From contig NZ_CP177144.1 in the NCBI RefSeq assembly GCF_050389775.1, positions 1,612,001 through 1,676,000 on the forward strand: 64,000 bases of DNA, written 5' to 3'. This DNA is from Marinibacterium sp050389775. GTDB taxonomy: Bacteria; Pseudomonadota; Alphaproteobacteria; Rhodobacterales; Rhodobacteraceae. The first letter of the stretch is position 1, and every line of letters starts with the position of its first letter. The translations under genes were made by a program, and so were the position numbers. The notes below the pieces were generated by a model. It ran no database searches and was not told where the DNA came from. It saw nothing but the letters and a program-made list of their open reading frames with translations. Shown piece after piece: positions 43,391 through 51,072 of the stretch.

Positions 43391-44265
43391 TCAATGCCGA
43401 CGCGCTGGTGGCCATCGATTTCCACACTCATGCCGAAGAGCCCTGCTGCGGGCCGCGCGACGACGGCTATGACGATTTTCAGGCCGGCATGGCCAGGTAT
43501 TTCCGCAACCCGGCCGGGGCCGAAGGCATGCTGCCCTCTGTGCAGCAGACGGCGGAGTACTTCCGCGAGCGGCGCATCGGGGCGGTGATCTTTCCCGTCG
43601 ATGCCGAGCGCGAGACCGGGTTCCGGCGCTATTCCAACGAAGAGGTCGCGCGGATCGCGGCCGAGAACAGCGATATCCTGATCCCCTTCGCCTCGATCGA
43701 TCCGGCCAAGGGCCGGGCCGGCGCGCGCGAGGCCCGGCGGCTGGTGCGCGAGTTCGGGGTGAAGGGCTTCAAGTTCCACCCGACGATGCAGGGGTTCTAT
43801 CCCAACGACCGCTGGGCCTATCCGCTCTACGAGGCCATCGCCGAGGAAGGTGCGATCATGCTGTTTCACAGCGGCCAGACCGGGGTGGGCTCGGGCATGC
43901 GGGGCGGCATGGGCATGCGGTTGAAATATTCCAACCCGCTGCATGTCGACGACGTGGCCGTCGATTTCCCCGACACGCCGATCGTGCTGGCCCATCCGTC
44001 CTTTCCCTGGACGGAAGAGGGGCTGATGGTCGCCCAGCACAAGCCCAATGTCTATATCGACATGTCGGGCTGGTCGCCTCGGTATTTCCCGCCGATCTTC
44101 GTGCATTACGCCAACACGATCCTGAAGAAGAAGATGCTGTTCGGCTCGGACTGGCCGGCCATCACGCCCGACCGCTGGCTGGCCGATTTCGAGGCGCTGG
44201 ACCTGCGCGACGAGGTCAGGCCCCTGCTTCTGAAAGACAATGCCCGGCGATTGCTGAAGATCTGA
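43387..44265 (+). CDS. Amidohydrolase (family 2) / decarboxylase-like
   Basis: A 292-residue metal-dependent hydrolase of the ACMSD/gamma-resorcylate decarboxylase type. The N-terminal DFHTHAEEP provides the H-x-H metal site; FKFHPTMQGFYPND, IVLAHPSFPWTEE and FGSDWPAI carry the remaining His and Asp ligands. Members hydrolyse or decarboxylate ring-derived acids. Its ATG overlaps the MarR stop. With the crotonase it could form a small catabolic module; the substrate is unknown. Confidence 0.9.
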   Translation: MINADALVAIDFHTHAEEPCCGPRDDGYDDFQAGMARYFRNPAGAEGMLPSVQQTAEYFRERRIGAVIFPVDAERETGFRRYSNEEVARIAAENSDILIPFASIDPAKGRAGAREARRLVREFGVKGFKFHPTMQGFYPNDRWAYPLYEAIAEEGAIMLFHSGQTGVGSGMRGGMGMRLKYSNPLHVDDVAVDFPDTPIVLAHPSFPWTEEGLMVAQHKPNVYIDMSGWSPRYFPPIFVHYANTILKKKMLFGSDWPAITPDRWLADFEALDLRDEVRPLLLKDNARRLLKI

Positions 44266-44774
44266 ACCACTCGGCGTTTGGGAATGTCCGCGAGCGGGAT
44301 CGGGCGTCGGGTCCGTCGGGATCATCGGATTGGGCGCGACCCGTCGAACCGGGCGCAGATCATGGGATCGGGCGGGTGAGCCGGATTGGGCAGGGCGCGT
44401 CGATCCGGGCGTTGGATCGGGCGGATAGGCCGTATTGGACTTGGGGTGTCCAAACGGGCGCCGGACCGGTGGAACGGGTGAGGCGCCTGGATCGGGCAAG
44501 GCGTGTCGAGCCCTGTGCCGGGCGTCGGACCGGACGCATGCACGGGAATTGACGCGACGCGTCGAATTGGAGGTCGGGCGGGCGCGATGTGACCTGCGAG
44601 CGAGACCCGGATCGGGACGCCCGATGCCCCGATTGCGGGGCGGTGCGATCCCGGCGGGGGGCCGCCGGACCTGCCCAAAGGTGGAATTGACGCAGGGGCA
44701 TCTTGTGCCGCCCATAGGGGGGCGGGCGCGTGCCGGAGCCTCGGGGCGGCCTGTCCATCCAAGGGAGGATAACG
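44266..44774. repeat. Repeat-bearing gap before the GFA-type gene
   Basis: About 500 bases without a supported gene. Exact GGATCGGGC copies occur at 44297, 44365, 44414 and 44490, embedded in diverged units like GGCGCGTCGAxCCGGGCG roughly every 25-75 bases. Open frames through it consist of low-complexity Arg/Pro/Gly sequence. The right end provides the ribosome site GGGAGGA of the next gene. Confidence 0.7.
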
Positions 44775-45206
44775 ATGTCTCACAAGTACGAAGGCGGGTG
44801 CGCCCATGTGCATACCCATGCCGATGCCGAACCGATCGACAACCACACCTGCCATTGCTCGGTCTGCAAGAACGTGACCGGCCAGCCGACGACCCATGTG
44901 GTGTTCTTCCGGCATTCGGACCTGGCCGTGGACGGCGGGGCGCTGAACCGGCAGCCGTTCAATGCCAACAATCCCGACGGCCCGCTCGAACTGTGCACCT
45001 GCGCCGAATGCGGTACGCCGGTGATGCTGGACGACAAGCAAAGCCGCATCCGTGTGATCGTGCCCAACCTGATGGGCTATTCGGCCGAGATGCCGGCGAC
45101 TTACCATGCGTTCTATGACCCGGCGACCGGCGTGCCCAAGCCCAGCGACGGCCGTCCGGTGCACGAGGCCCTGCGCCCGGAATTCGTCTGGCCCGAGCCC
45201 AACTGA
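44775..45206 (+). CDS. GFA-type (glutathione-dependent formaldehyde-activating-like) zinc protein
   Basis: A 143-residue protein of the GFA/CENP-V fold. Zinc-binding cysteines appear in HTCHCSVCKNVTG (C-x-C-x2-C) and LCTCAECGTPV (C-x-C-x2-C), with an upstream GGCAHVHTHADAEP that is richer in histidine than usual. GFA-like proteins bind Zn and sometimes glutathione adducts; most have no proven role. It stands alone between two repeat-rich gaps with GGGAGGA 5 bases before its ATG, so it is probably monocistronic. Confidence 0.85.
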   Translation: MSHKYEGGCAHVHTHADAEPIDNHTCHCSVCKNVTGQPTTHVVFFRHSDLAVDGGALNRQPFNANNPDGPLELCTCAECGTPVMLDDKQSRIRVIVPNLMGYSAEMPATYHAFYDPATGVPKPSDGRPVHEALRPEFVWPEPN

Positions 45207-45708
45207 CCCCCGCGAAACCTCCGGCCGGCGTTCTGTCGGCCGGGGGATGGCCCTTGGCCGGTTCTGGCGGCCCGGGGTGGACCGGATGACCTTGGCCGGC
45301 GTAGATGACCTCGGCCGTGCCGAGACTCGTCGAGCGGGGCGGATGACGTCGGGCGGCTGCCGCCGGCCTCTCCCTCGCCGGTGGCGGCGGCCGGGCTGCT
45401 CCGGGCATCCGAACGGCTGCAGTGCCTGTGGCATCCGCCGGGCTGAGGTGCCTTGGGCCGCAGTACCGCTGTGGCGCCTCCGGCAGCGGCACGGCTGTGG
45501 CGCCTCGGGCATCGGCCTGCCCCCCGTGCCAGAGCATCCACCTGTTCTTGGTGCCCGGGCATTGGCCGGGCCGGGGTGTCTTGCGTATCGGACCGGCCGG
45601 CATACCGGGCGGGGCCGGGTCTTGCCGCGATGCGGCGGAAAGGATGCTGGCCTTGGCGGGGGCAAATGGGCTAGGGGCTGCCTTCGAGATGACCGGAGGA
45701 GATACCCC
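45207..45708. repeat. Repeat-bearing gap before the flavin hydroxylase
   Basis: About 500 bases with no supported gene. GCTGTGGCGCCTC recurs at 45468 and 45494 (26-base period) within a longer run of diverged GGCATCCGCC/GGCATCGGCC words from about 45380 to 45620. Part of the open frames here read in phase with the following gene, but the strong GGAGGAG and ATG at 45709 mark the true start. Confidence 0.7.
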
Positions 45709-47043
45709 ATGGCAGACGCGCATCCCGCGCCCGAGATGCCGCCCGTCCTGATCGCCGGCGGCGGGATCGGCGGGCTGGCCACCGCGCTGACCCTGCACCA
45801 GATCGGCGTGCCCTGCCGGGTCTTCGAAGCCGTGACCGAGCTGAAACCGCTGGGCGTGGGGATCAACATCCAGCCCAATGCCGTGCGCGAGCTGTTCGAC
45901 CTGGGGATCGGGGCCGAGGCGTTGGACGCCGTGGGTATCGCCACACGCGAATGGGTCCTGGTCGGGCTGAACGGGGCCGAGATCTATGCCGAGGCCCGGG
46001 GCCGCGAGGCCGGGTATGACTGGCCGCAATATTCGGTGCATCGCGGGCAATTGCAGATGCTGCTCTATCGCGAGGCGCTGGAGCGGCTGGGACCGGAGGC
46101 GATCTGCACCGGCCAGCGGGTGACCGGATACGAGCGCACCGAAACCGGCGTGCGGGTCACGCTCACCCGCCCTGACGGGACGGTTTCGCAGCAGGATGGC
46201 GCCCTGCTGATCGGCGCCGACGGCATCCATTCGGCCGTGCGCGCGCAGATGCACCCCGATCAGCCGCCGATCCACTGGGGCGGGGCGATCATGTGGCGCG
46301 GCACGACCCGCGCCCGGCCGACGCGCACCGGGGCGTCCTTTGTCGGGCTGGGCACCCATCACCACCGGCTGGTCTTCTACCCGATCTCGCAGCCCGATGC
46401 CGACGGCATGGCCGAGATCAACTGGATCGCCGAGGTGACCGTCGACAACAGCGACGGCTGGCAGGGCAACGACTGGAACAAGAAGGTGTCCGTCGATGCC
46501 TTTATCCACCATTTCGACGGCTGGAACTATGATTGGCTGGACGTGCCCCAGCTGATCCGCCGGGCGGGGGATGTCTGGGAATACCCGATGATCGACCGCG
46601 ATCCGGTGCCGTTCTGGACCGACGGGCCGGTGGCGCTGCTGGGGGATGCGGCGCATGCGATGTATCCCACCGGGTCAAACGGGGCCAGCCAGGCCATCGT
46701 CGACGCCCGGGTGCTGGGCGCGGCGCTGCTGGAACACGGGGTGGGCGAGGCGGCGCTGGCCGCCTATGACGCCCGGCTCTGCGCCCCGGTGTCGGATGTC
46801 GTGCTGCGCAACCGCGGGGCCGGGCCCTTTGGTCTGCTCAACCTGGTCGACGACCGTTGCGGCGGCCAGTTCGAGGATATCGACGCGGTGATCCCGGCCG
46901 AGGAACGGGCGGCGTTCATGGCGGCCTACAAATCGGCCGCGGGCTTTGCCATCGAAAAGCTCAACGCCGCGCCGTGCACGATCCCCGAGGGCGCACGGCT
47001 GGGCAGGGACACGCAGCGGGGGGCTGCCCTGTCACACGGGTGA
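45709..47043 (+). CDS. FAD-dependent aromatic hydroxylase (PHBH/salicylate hydroxylase fold)
   Basis: A 444-residue flavoprotein monooxygenase. Residues about 12-40 (VLIAGGGIGGLATALTLHQIGVPCRVFEA) form the FAD-binding Rossmann motif, LLIGADGIHSAVR is the DG motif binding FAD and NAD(P)H, and VALLGDAAHAMYPTGSNGASQAIVDA is the second FAD motif. Such enzymes hydroxylate phenolic acids or related rings using NAD(P)H and oxygen. The middle (HHHRLVFYPISQPDADGMAEINWIAEV) is like the PhzS subgroup. Substrate unknown; a TRAP importer follows. Confidence 0.9.
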   Translation: MADAHPAPEMPPVLIAGGGIGGLATALTLHQIGVPCRVFEAVTELKPLGVGINIQPNAVRELFDLGIGAEALDAVGIATREWVLVGLNGAEIYAEARGREAGYDWPQYSVHRGQLQMLLYREALERLGPEAICTGQRVTGYERTETGVRVTLTRPDGTVSQQDGALLIGADGIHSAVRAQMHPDQPPIHWGGAIMWRGTTRARPTRTGASFVGLGTHHHRLVFYPISQPDADGMAEINWIAEVTVDNSDGWQGNDWNKKVSVDAFIHHFDGWNYDWLDVPQLIRRAGDVWEYPMIDRDPVPFWTDGPVALLGDAAHAMYPTGSNGASQAIVDARVLGAALLEHGVGEAALAAYDARLCAPVSDVVLRNRGAGPFGLLNLVDDRCGGQFEDIDAVIPAEERAAFMAAYKSAAGFAIEKLNAAPCTIPEGARLGRDTQRGAALSHG

Positions 47044-47125
47044 GCCCGGCCGCCCGGGTGGAATTTGAGTGAAAATCCGGATGGTTGGTTTCCGGTTTAT
47101 TCATCTATCGGGGAAAACTCCAATG

Positions 47126-47145
47126 TTGGCCGGTGCCCCGGCCAA
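47126..47145. promoter_or_regulatory. Small hairpin upstream of dctP
   Basis: TTGGCCGG (47126-47133) and CCGGCCAA (47138-47145) form a perfect 8-base stem with loop TGCC, flanked on both sides by AATGTT-like words. It lies 43 bases before the TRAP binding-protein ATG and after the hydroxylase stop. It could be a terminator without T-run or an operator. Confidence 0.4.
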
Positions 47146-47188
47146 TGTTACGAATCCCTGGTAAGACCGCGTTTCGAGGGAGGAAAAC

Positions 47189-48223
47189 ATGAAACGACGT
47201 TCTGTGGTCGCGACCCTGGTCGCCGGCGCTCTTGCGCTGTCTGCCCTGCCTGCCATTGCCCAAGACGTTACCTTGCGCCTGCACCAGTTCCTGCCGCCGC
47301 AGGCCCCGCTGCCGGCCCATGTGATCAAGCCCTGGGCCGAGAATGTCACCGCCGCATCCGACGGCCGGATCGAGATCCAGCATTTCGACGCCATGGCGCT
47401 GGGAGGCACGCCGCCGTCGCTGATGGACCAGGCCAAGGACGGGGTTGTCGACATCATCATGACCGTCGTGGGCTATACGCCCGGCCGGTTCCCCAAGACC
47501 GAAGTCTTTGAACTGCCGTTCATGATGACCTCGCCGGTGGCCACGTCGCTGGCCTTCTGGGACCTGGTGGAAAGCGATCTGCAGGACGAGGAATACAAGG
47601 ACGTCCACGTTCTGGGCGCCTGGGTCCACGGGCCGGGCCTGGTGCACAGCCGCGAGGGCGTGACCAGCCTGGAGGACATGAAGGGGCTGAAGCTGCGCGG
47701 GCCGACGCGGGTGATCAACGACCTGCTCAACGAACTGGGCGCGACGCCGGTGGGCATGCCCCTGCCGGCCATTCCCGAGGCCCTGTCGACGGGTGTGATC
47801 GATGCGACGGTCATTCCCTGGGAAGTCACCCCGGCGATCCGGCTGTCCGAACTGGTGGGCAACCACACCGAGTTCGGCGGTGACCGGGCGCTTTACACGG
47901 CGGCCATCGTGATGGTCATGAACAAGCGGGCCTATGACAAGCTGCCCGATGATCTCAAGGCCGTGCTGGATGCCGAGAGCGGGGCCAAGCTGTCGCAGAT
48001 GGCGGCCGAGGTCATGTGGGAGTACGACGCGCCGGGCAAGACCATCGCCGAGGATGCGGGCAACACGATCGTGGTGCTCGATGAGGCCGAGGTCGCCCGC
48101 TGGCAGGAAGCCTCGCTGCCTGTCGTCGACCGCTGGGTCGCCGAGATGGACACGCGGGGCATCGACGGCCGGGCGCTGATCGAACAGGCCCAGGGTCTGA
48201 TCGCCAAGCACGAGGCCCAGTAA
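47189..48223 (+). CDS. TRAP transporter binding protein (DctP family)
   Basis: Periplasmic solute receptor of 344 residues with signal peptide MKRRSVVATLVAGALALSAL ending at AIAQ. Mature features: VTLRLHQFLPPQAPLPAHVIKPWAE, GLKLRGPTRVINDLLNELGATPVGMPLPAIPEALSTGVID (contains the conserved Arg that binds the carboxylate of the ligand in this family), and WEVTPAIRLSEL. GGGAGG precedes the ATG. Ligands of DctP proteins are usually organic acids, here perhaps an aromatic or keto acid given the neighbours. The membrane subunits follow after 355 bases. Confidence 0.93.
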   Translation: MKRRSVVATLVAGALALSALPAIAQDVTLRLHQFLPPQAPLPAHVIKPWAENVTAASDGRIEIQHFDAMALGGTPPSLMDQAKDGVVDIIMTVVGYTPGRFPKTEVFELPFMMTSPVATSLAFWDLVESDLQDEEYKDVHVLGAWVHGPGLVHSREGVTSLEDMKGLKLRGPTRVINDLLNELGATPVGMPLPAIPEALSTGVIDATVIPWEVTPAIRLSELVGNHTEFGGDRALYTAAIVMVMNKRAYDKLPDDLKAVLDAESGAKLSQMAAEVMWEYDAPGKTIAEDAGNTIVVLDEAEVARWQEASLPVVDRWVAEMDTRGIDGRALIEQAQGLIAKHEAQ

Positions 48224-48578
48224 GCCGGGCCCGGAGCGACGACGCGCCGGGGTGCGGGGCCGGTTCTCCGAGCCCCGGCGCGATGGCCTGCCGGGCGATG
48301 CAGGGCGCCATGGGGCCGGGCACACCGGACAAGGGCGGCCCGATCCCCGACCAGGCGGCTCGCCATGCAAATCGCCACGGGCACATGACCCGCCGCAAAC
48401 GATCCACGACCCGTTGCACAGGATGTGCGACCAGATGATCCGCTGCACAGGATCCAAGACCAGACGACCCGCCGCAAACGGTCCAGGACAATTCGACCGT
48501 CCCACCACGACCAGACGATCCATGACCAGGGCGGGCCGGCCCGGCCGGCCCCTCTCCGAGCAGGAGCACCCCCCGCAG
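48224..48578. repeat. Repeat-bearing gap between dctP and dctQ
   Basis: No gene is supported in 355 bases. From about 48387 to 48532, four diverged units of roughly 30 bases recur (CCGCxGCAxACGATCCA followed by GACCAGA). Such a gap inside a TRAP operon is unusual and could form mRNA structure uncoupling the abundant binding protein from the membrane subunits. Confidence 0.65.
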
Positions 48579-49100
48579 ATGTATGTTCTTCTGTCCCGCA
48601 TCGCCGAGCTGATTGCCCGCGGCATGGCCATCCTGGGCGGGCTGGCCCTGATGGCCCTGGTGGTCATGACCTGCGTGTCGATCACCGGCCGCGCGCTGAT
48701 CCCGATGGGCCTGCAGCCCGTGCGCGGCGATTTCGAGCTGGTGTCGATCGGCATGGGCTTTGCCGTTTTCGCCTTTCTGCCCTGGGGCATCTATGCCCGG
48801 TCGCATGCCACGGTCGACCTGTTCCTGCCGGTCTTTCCGGGCTGGCTGAACCGGGTCATCGACCTGCTGGCCGATCTGGGCTTCCTGGCCGTGGCGGTGA
48901 TCATGGCCTGGCGGCTGTGGCTGGGGATGCTGGACAAGAAGAGCTATTACGAAACCACGCTGATCCTGCAGTTCGACATGTGGCAGGCCTATGCCCTGGC
49001 GCTGGTCGGTGCGGTGGCCTTTGCCCTGGTCGCCGGGTTCTGCGTGCTGCGTTCGGCCCTGGCGCTGGCCGGGCGGGACGAGGAGCCGGCCCATGTCTGA
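48579..49100 (+). CDS. TRAP transporter small membrane subunit (DctQ family)
   Basis: A 173-residue four-helix protein: helix 1 GMAILGGLALMALVVMTCVSITGRALI, GDFELVSIGMGFAVFAFLPW, then WLNRVIDLLADLGFLAVAVIMAWRLW and YALALVGAVAFALVAGFCVL. The start ATG at 48579 is preceded by GAGCAGGAGC. Its coding end overlaps the large subunit gene by 8 bases. It forms the membrane complex with DctM, powered by the sodium or proton gradient. Confidence 0.92.
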   Translation: MYVLLSRIAELIARGMAILGGLALMALVVMTCVSITGRALIPMGLQPVRGDFELVSIGMGFAVFAFLPWGIYARSHATVDLFLPVFPGWLNRVIDLLADLGFLAVAVIMAWRLWLGMLDKKSYYETTLILQFDMWQAYALALVGAVAFALVAGFCVLRSALALAGRDEEPAHV

Positions 49101-50415
49101 ATACGACCTGGCGCTGTGGTCCTTCCCCGTCCTGCTGCTGCTGATCTTCCTGCGCATACCCATCGCCCTGGCCATGCTGGTCGTGGGCTTTGGCGGCACC
49201 TGGCTGGTCACCGGCTCGCCGATGATGATGCTGGCCCAGCTGAAATCGCTGACCTATTCGACCTTCTCGAAATATTCCTTCTCGATCATCCCGCTGTTCC
49301 TGCTGATGGGCCAGTTTGCCACCCTGTCGGGCATGTCGGCCTCGCTGTTCCGCGCGGCCGAAGGGTTCCTGGGCCATCGCAAGGGCGGCATGGCCATGTC
49401 GGCCATCGGCGCCTGTGCGGGCTTTGGCGCGATCTGCGGCTCGTCGCTGGCCACCGCGGCGACCATGGGCCAGGTCGCCCTGCCGGAACTGCGCCGCTAC
49501 GGCTATCCCAACACCCTGGCCACCGGGGCGCTGGCCGCGGGCGGCACGCTGGGCATCCTGATCCCGCCGTCGGTCATCCTGGTGATCTATGCCATCCTGG
49601 CCGAGCAGAACATCGCCAAGCTCTTTGTCGCGGCGATCGGGCCGGGCCTGCTGGCCGCGCTTGGCTACATGCTGGCCGTGGCCGTCTGGGTCCGGGTCTC
49701 GCCCAATTCCGCCGCCCTGGCCGCCCGCGTGCCCTGGGGCGAGCGCCTGCGGATGCTGGGCGGCACCTGGCCGGTGCTGGTGATCTTTGCCGCCGTGGTC
49801 GGCGGGATCTATTCGGGCATCTTCACGCCGTCCGAAGCCGCGGCCGTCGGCGCGGCGGGCACCTTTGTCGCCGCGCTTTTCTCGGGACAGATGAGCTGGG
49901 CCACGTTTTCGCAATCGGTCTATTCGACGGCCGCATCGACGGCCATGATCTTCATGATCGTGCTGGGCGCGGGGATCTACAATTCCTTCCTGGCCCTGAC
50001 CCAGCTGCCCCAGGAAACCGCGGCCTGGGTGTCGATGCAGGACCTGTCGCCCTGGCTGGTGCTGGTCGTCGTGCTGGTCATGTACCTGGCCTTCGGCTGC
50101 ATCATGGATTCGCTGTCGATGGTGCTGCTGACCGTGCCGATCATCTACCCGATCATGGTCACGCTGGATTTCGGCATGGATCTCAACGATTTCGGCCTGT
50201 GGTTCGGCATTCTCGTGCTGATCGTCGTCGAAGTCGGCCTGATCACGCCGCCGGTCGGCATGAACCTGTTCATCATCAACAACATGGCCCGTGACGTGCC
50301 GATCGGCGCAACCTTTCGCGGGGCTTTGCCGTTTGTCCTGACGGATATCGTCCGCGTCGTGATCCTGACGCTGTGCCCGGCGCTGACGCTGGGCCTGGTC
50401 TGGGCGATCTACTGA
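49093..50415 (+). CDS. TRAP transporter large membrane subunit (DctM family)
   Basis: A 440-residue permease with about 12 membrane helices. Typical stretches include SIIPLFLLMGQFATLSGMS, CAGFGAICGSSLATAATMGQVALPELRRYGY, AAGGTLGILIPPSVILVIYAILAEQ and LITPPVGMNLFIINNMARDV. It carries the transport path of the importer with DctP and DctQ. The ATG overlaps the end of dctQ and its stop shares a base with the DUF3237 ATG. Confidence 0.95.
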   Translation: MSEYDLALWSFPVLLLLIFLRIPIALAMLVVGFGGTWLVTGSPMMMLAQLKSLTYSTFSKYSFSIIPLFLLMGQFATLSGMSASLFRAAEGFLGHRKGGMAMSAIGACAGFGAICGSSLATAATMGQVALPELRRYGYPNTLATGALAAGGTLGILIPPSVILVIYAILAEQNIAKLFVAAIGPGLLAALGYMLAVAVWVRVSPNSAALAARVPWGERLRMLGGTWPVLVIFAAVVGGIYSGIFTPSEAAAVGAAGTFVAALFSGQMSWATFSQSVYSTAASTAMIFMIVLGAGIYNSFLALTQLPQETAAWVSMQDLSPWLVLVVVLVMYLAFGCIMDSLSMVLLTVPIIYPIMVTLDFGMDLNDFGLWFGILVLIVVEVGLITPPVGMNLFIINNMARDVPIGATFRGALPFVLTDIVRVVILTLCPALTLGLVWAIY

Positions 50416-50891
50416 TGGAGAAGCTGATGACCCTGCCGAAACCGGCCCTGCGCCATGTCTGCGACCTGAATGTCGACCTGGGCCCGATCCGCGAGATGGG
50501 CCCGGGCCGGGCCGGTCAGCGCCGGATCATCCCGATCCTCGGCGGCACGGTCGACGGGCCGGAGCTGCAAGGCCGGATCCTGGACACCGGGGCCGACTGG
50601 CAGACGATCTTTGCGTCGGGCGTGGCCGAGCTGGACACGCGCTATGCGATGGAAACCCATGACGGGGCAGTGATCGAGATCGTCAATTACGGCTATCGCT
50701 TCGGTCCGCCCGAGGTGATCGAGGCTCTGGCCCGGGGCGAGGTCGTGGCCCCGACCTCTTATTCGATGCGCACCCAGGCCCGGCTGGAAACCGGGGACGA
50801 CCGCTACGATTGGGTCAACCGCACGCTGTTCGTGGGCACCGGCGCGCGGCTGGCGGCCCAGGTGCACGTGTCGCTCTTCGCCGTGGAATAG
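50415..50891 (+). CDS. DUF3237-family protein
   Basis: A 158-residue cytoplasmic protein matching the DUF3237 (YOR387c/YGL258w-like) beta-barrel pattern: CDLNVDLGPIREMGPGRAGQRRIIPILGGTVDGPELQGRILDTGADWQ and APTSYSMRTQARLETGDDRYDWVNRTLFVGTGAR. The family is usually found next to aromatic or terpenoid catabolic genes but has no established activity. A TGATG junction couples its translation to dctM, suggesting it acts on the imported compound. A hairpin follows the stop. Confidence 0.88.
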   Translation: MEKLMTLPKPALRHVCDLNVDLGPIREMGPGRAGQRRIIPILGGTVDGPELQGRILDTGADWQTIFASGVAELDTRYAMETHDGAVIEIVNYGYRFGPPEVIEALARGEVVAPTSYSMRTQARLETGDDRYDWVNRTLFVGTGARLAAQVHVSLFAVE

Positions 50892-50897
50892 GCGCAA

Positions 50898-50930
50898 GCG
50901 GCCGGCCCCCCATCGAGGGGGCCCGGCCGC
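50898..50930 (+). terminator. GC-rich hairpin after the TRAP operon
   Basis: GCGGCCGGCCCCC (50898-50910) pairs with GGGGGCCCGGCCGC (50917-50930) with one bulged C and a 6-base loop. It starts 7 bases after the DUF3237 stop. No T-run follows, so termination strength is uncertain. Confidence 0.6.
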
Positions 50931-51072
50931 TGCCCGGCCATCGGTCGGTCCTGCGCGGGCGGTGGCGTCCGGCCCGGCCGGGCGCGGCGCCCGGTGGGGG
51001 CGGGGCCAAGCGGGATGTTGACCTTGGCCGCGGCTTGGCCAAAGGATGCGCGCCATTGGATAGGAGCGCGCA

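Noticed and set aside
44315..44774. Possible extension of a gene upstream of the GFA-type protein
   Set aside because: Frames across this repeat-bearing stretch are Arg/Pro/Gly-rich; the GFA conserved region begins at the ATG at 44775 with a good ribosome site.
48252..48578. N-terminal extension of DctQ
   Set aside because: The frame is open upstream, but the translated repeat is not DctQ-like and the family's first helix starts directly after the ATG at 48579.
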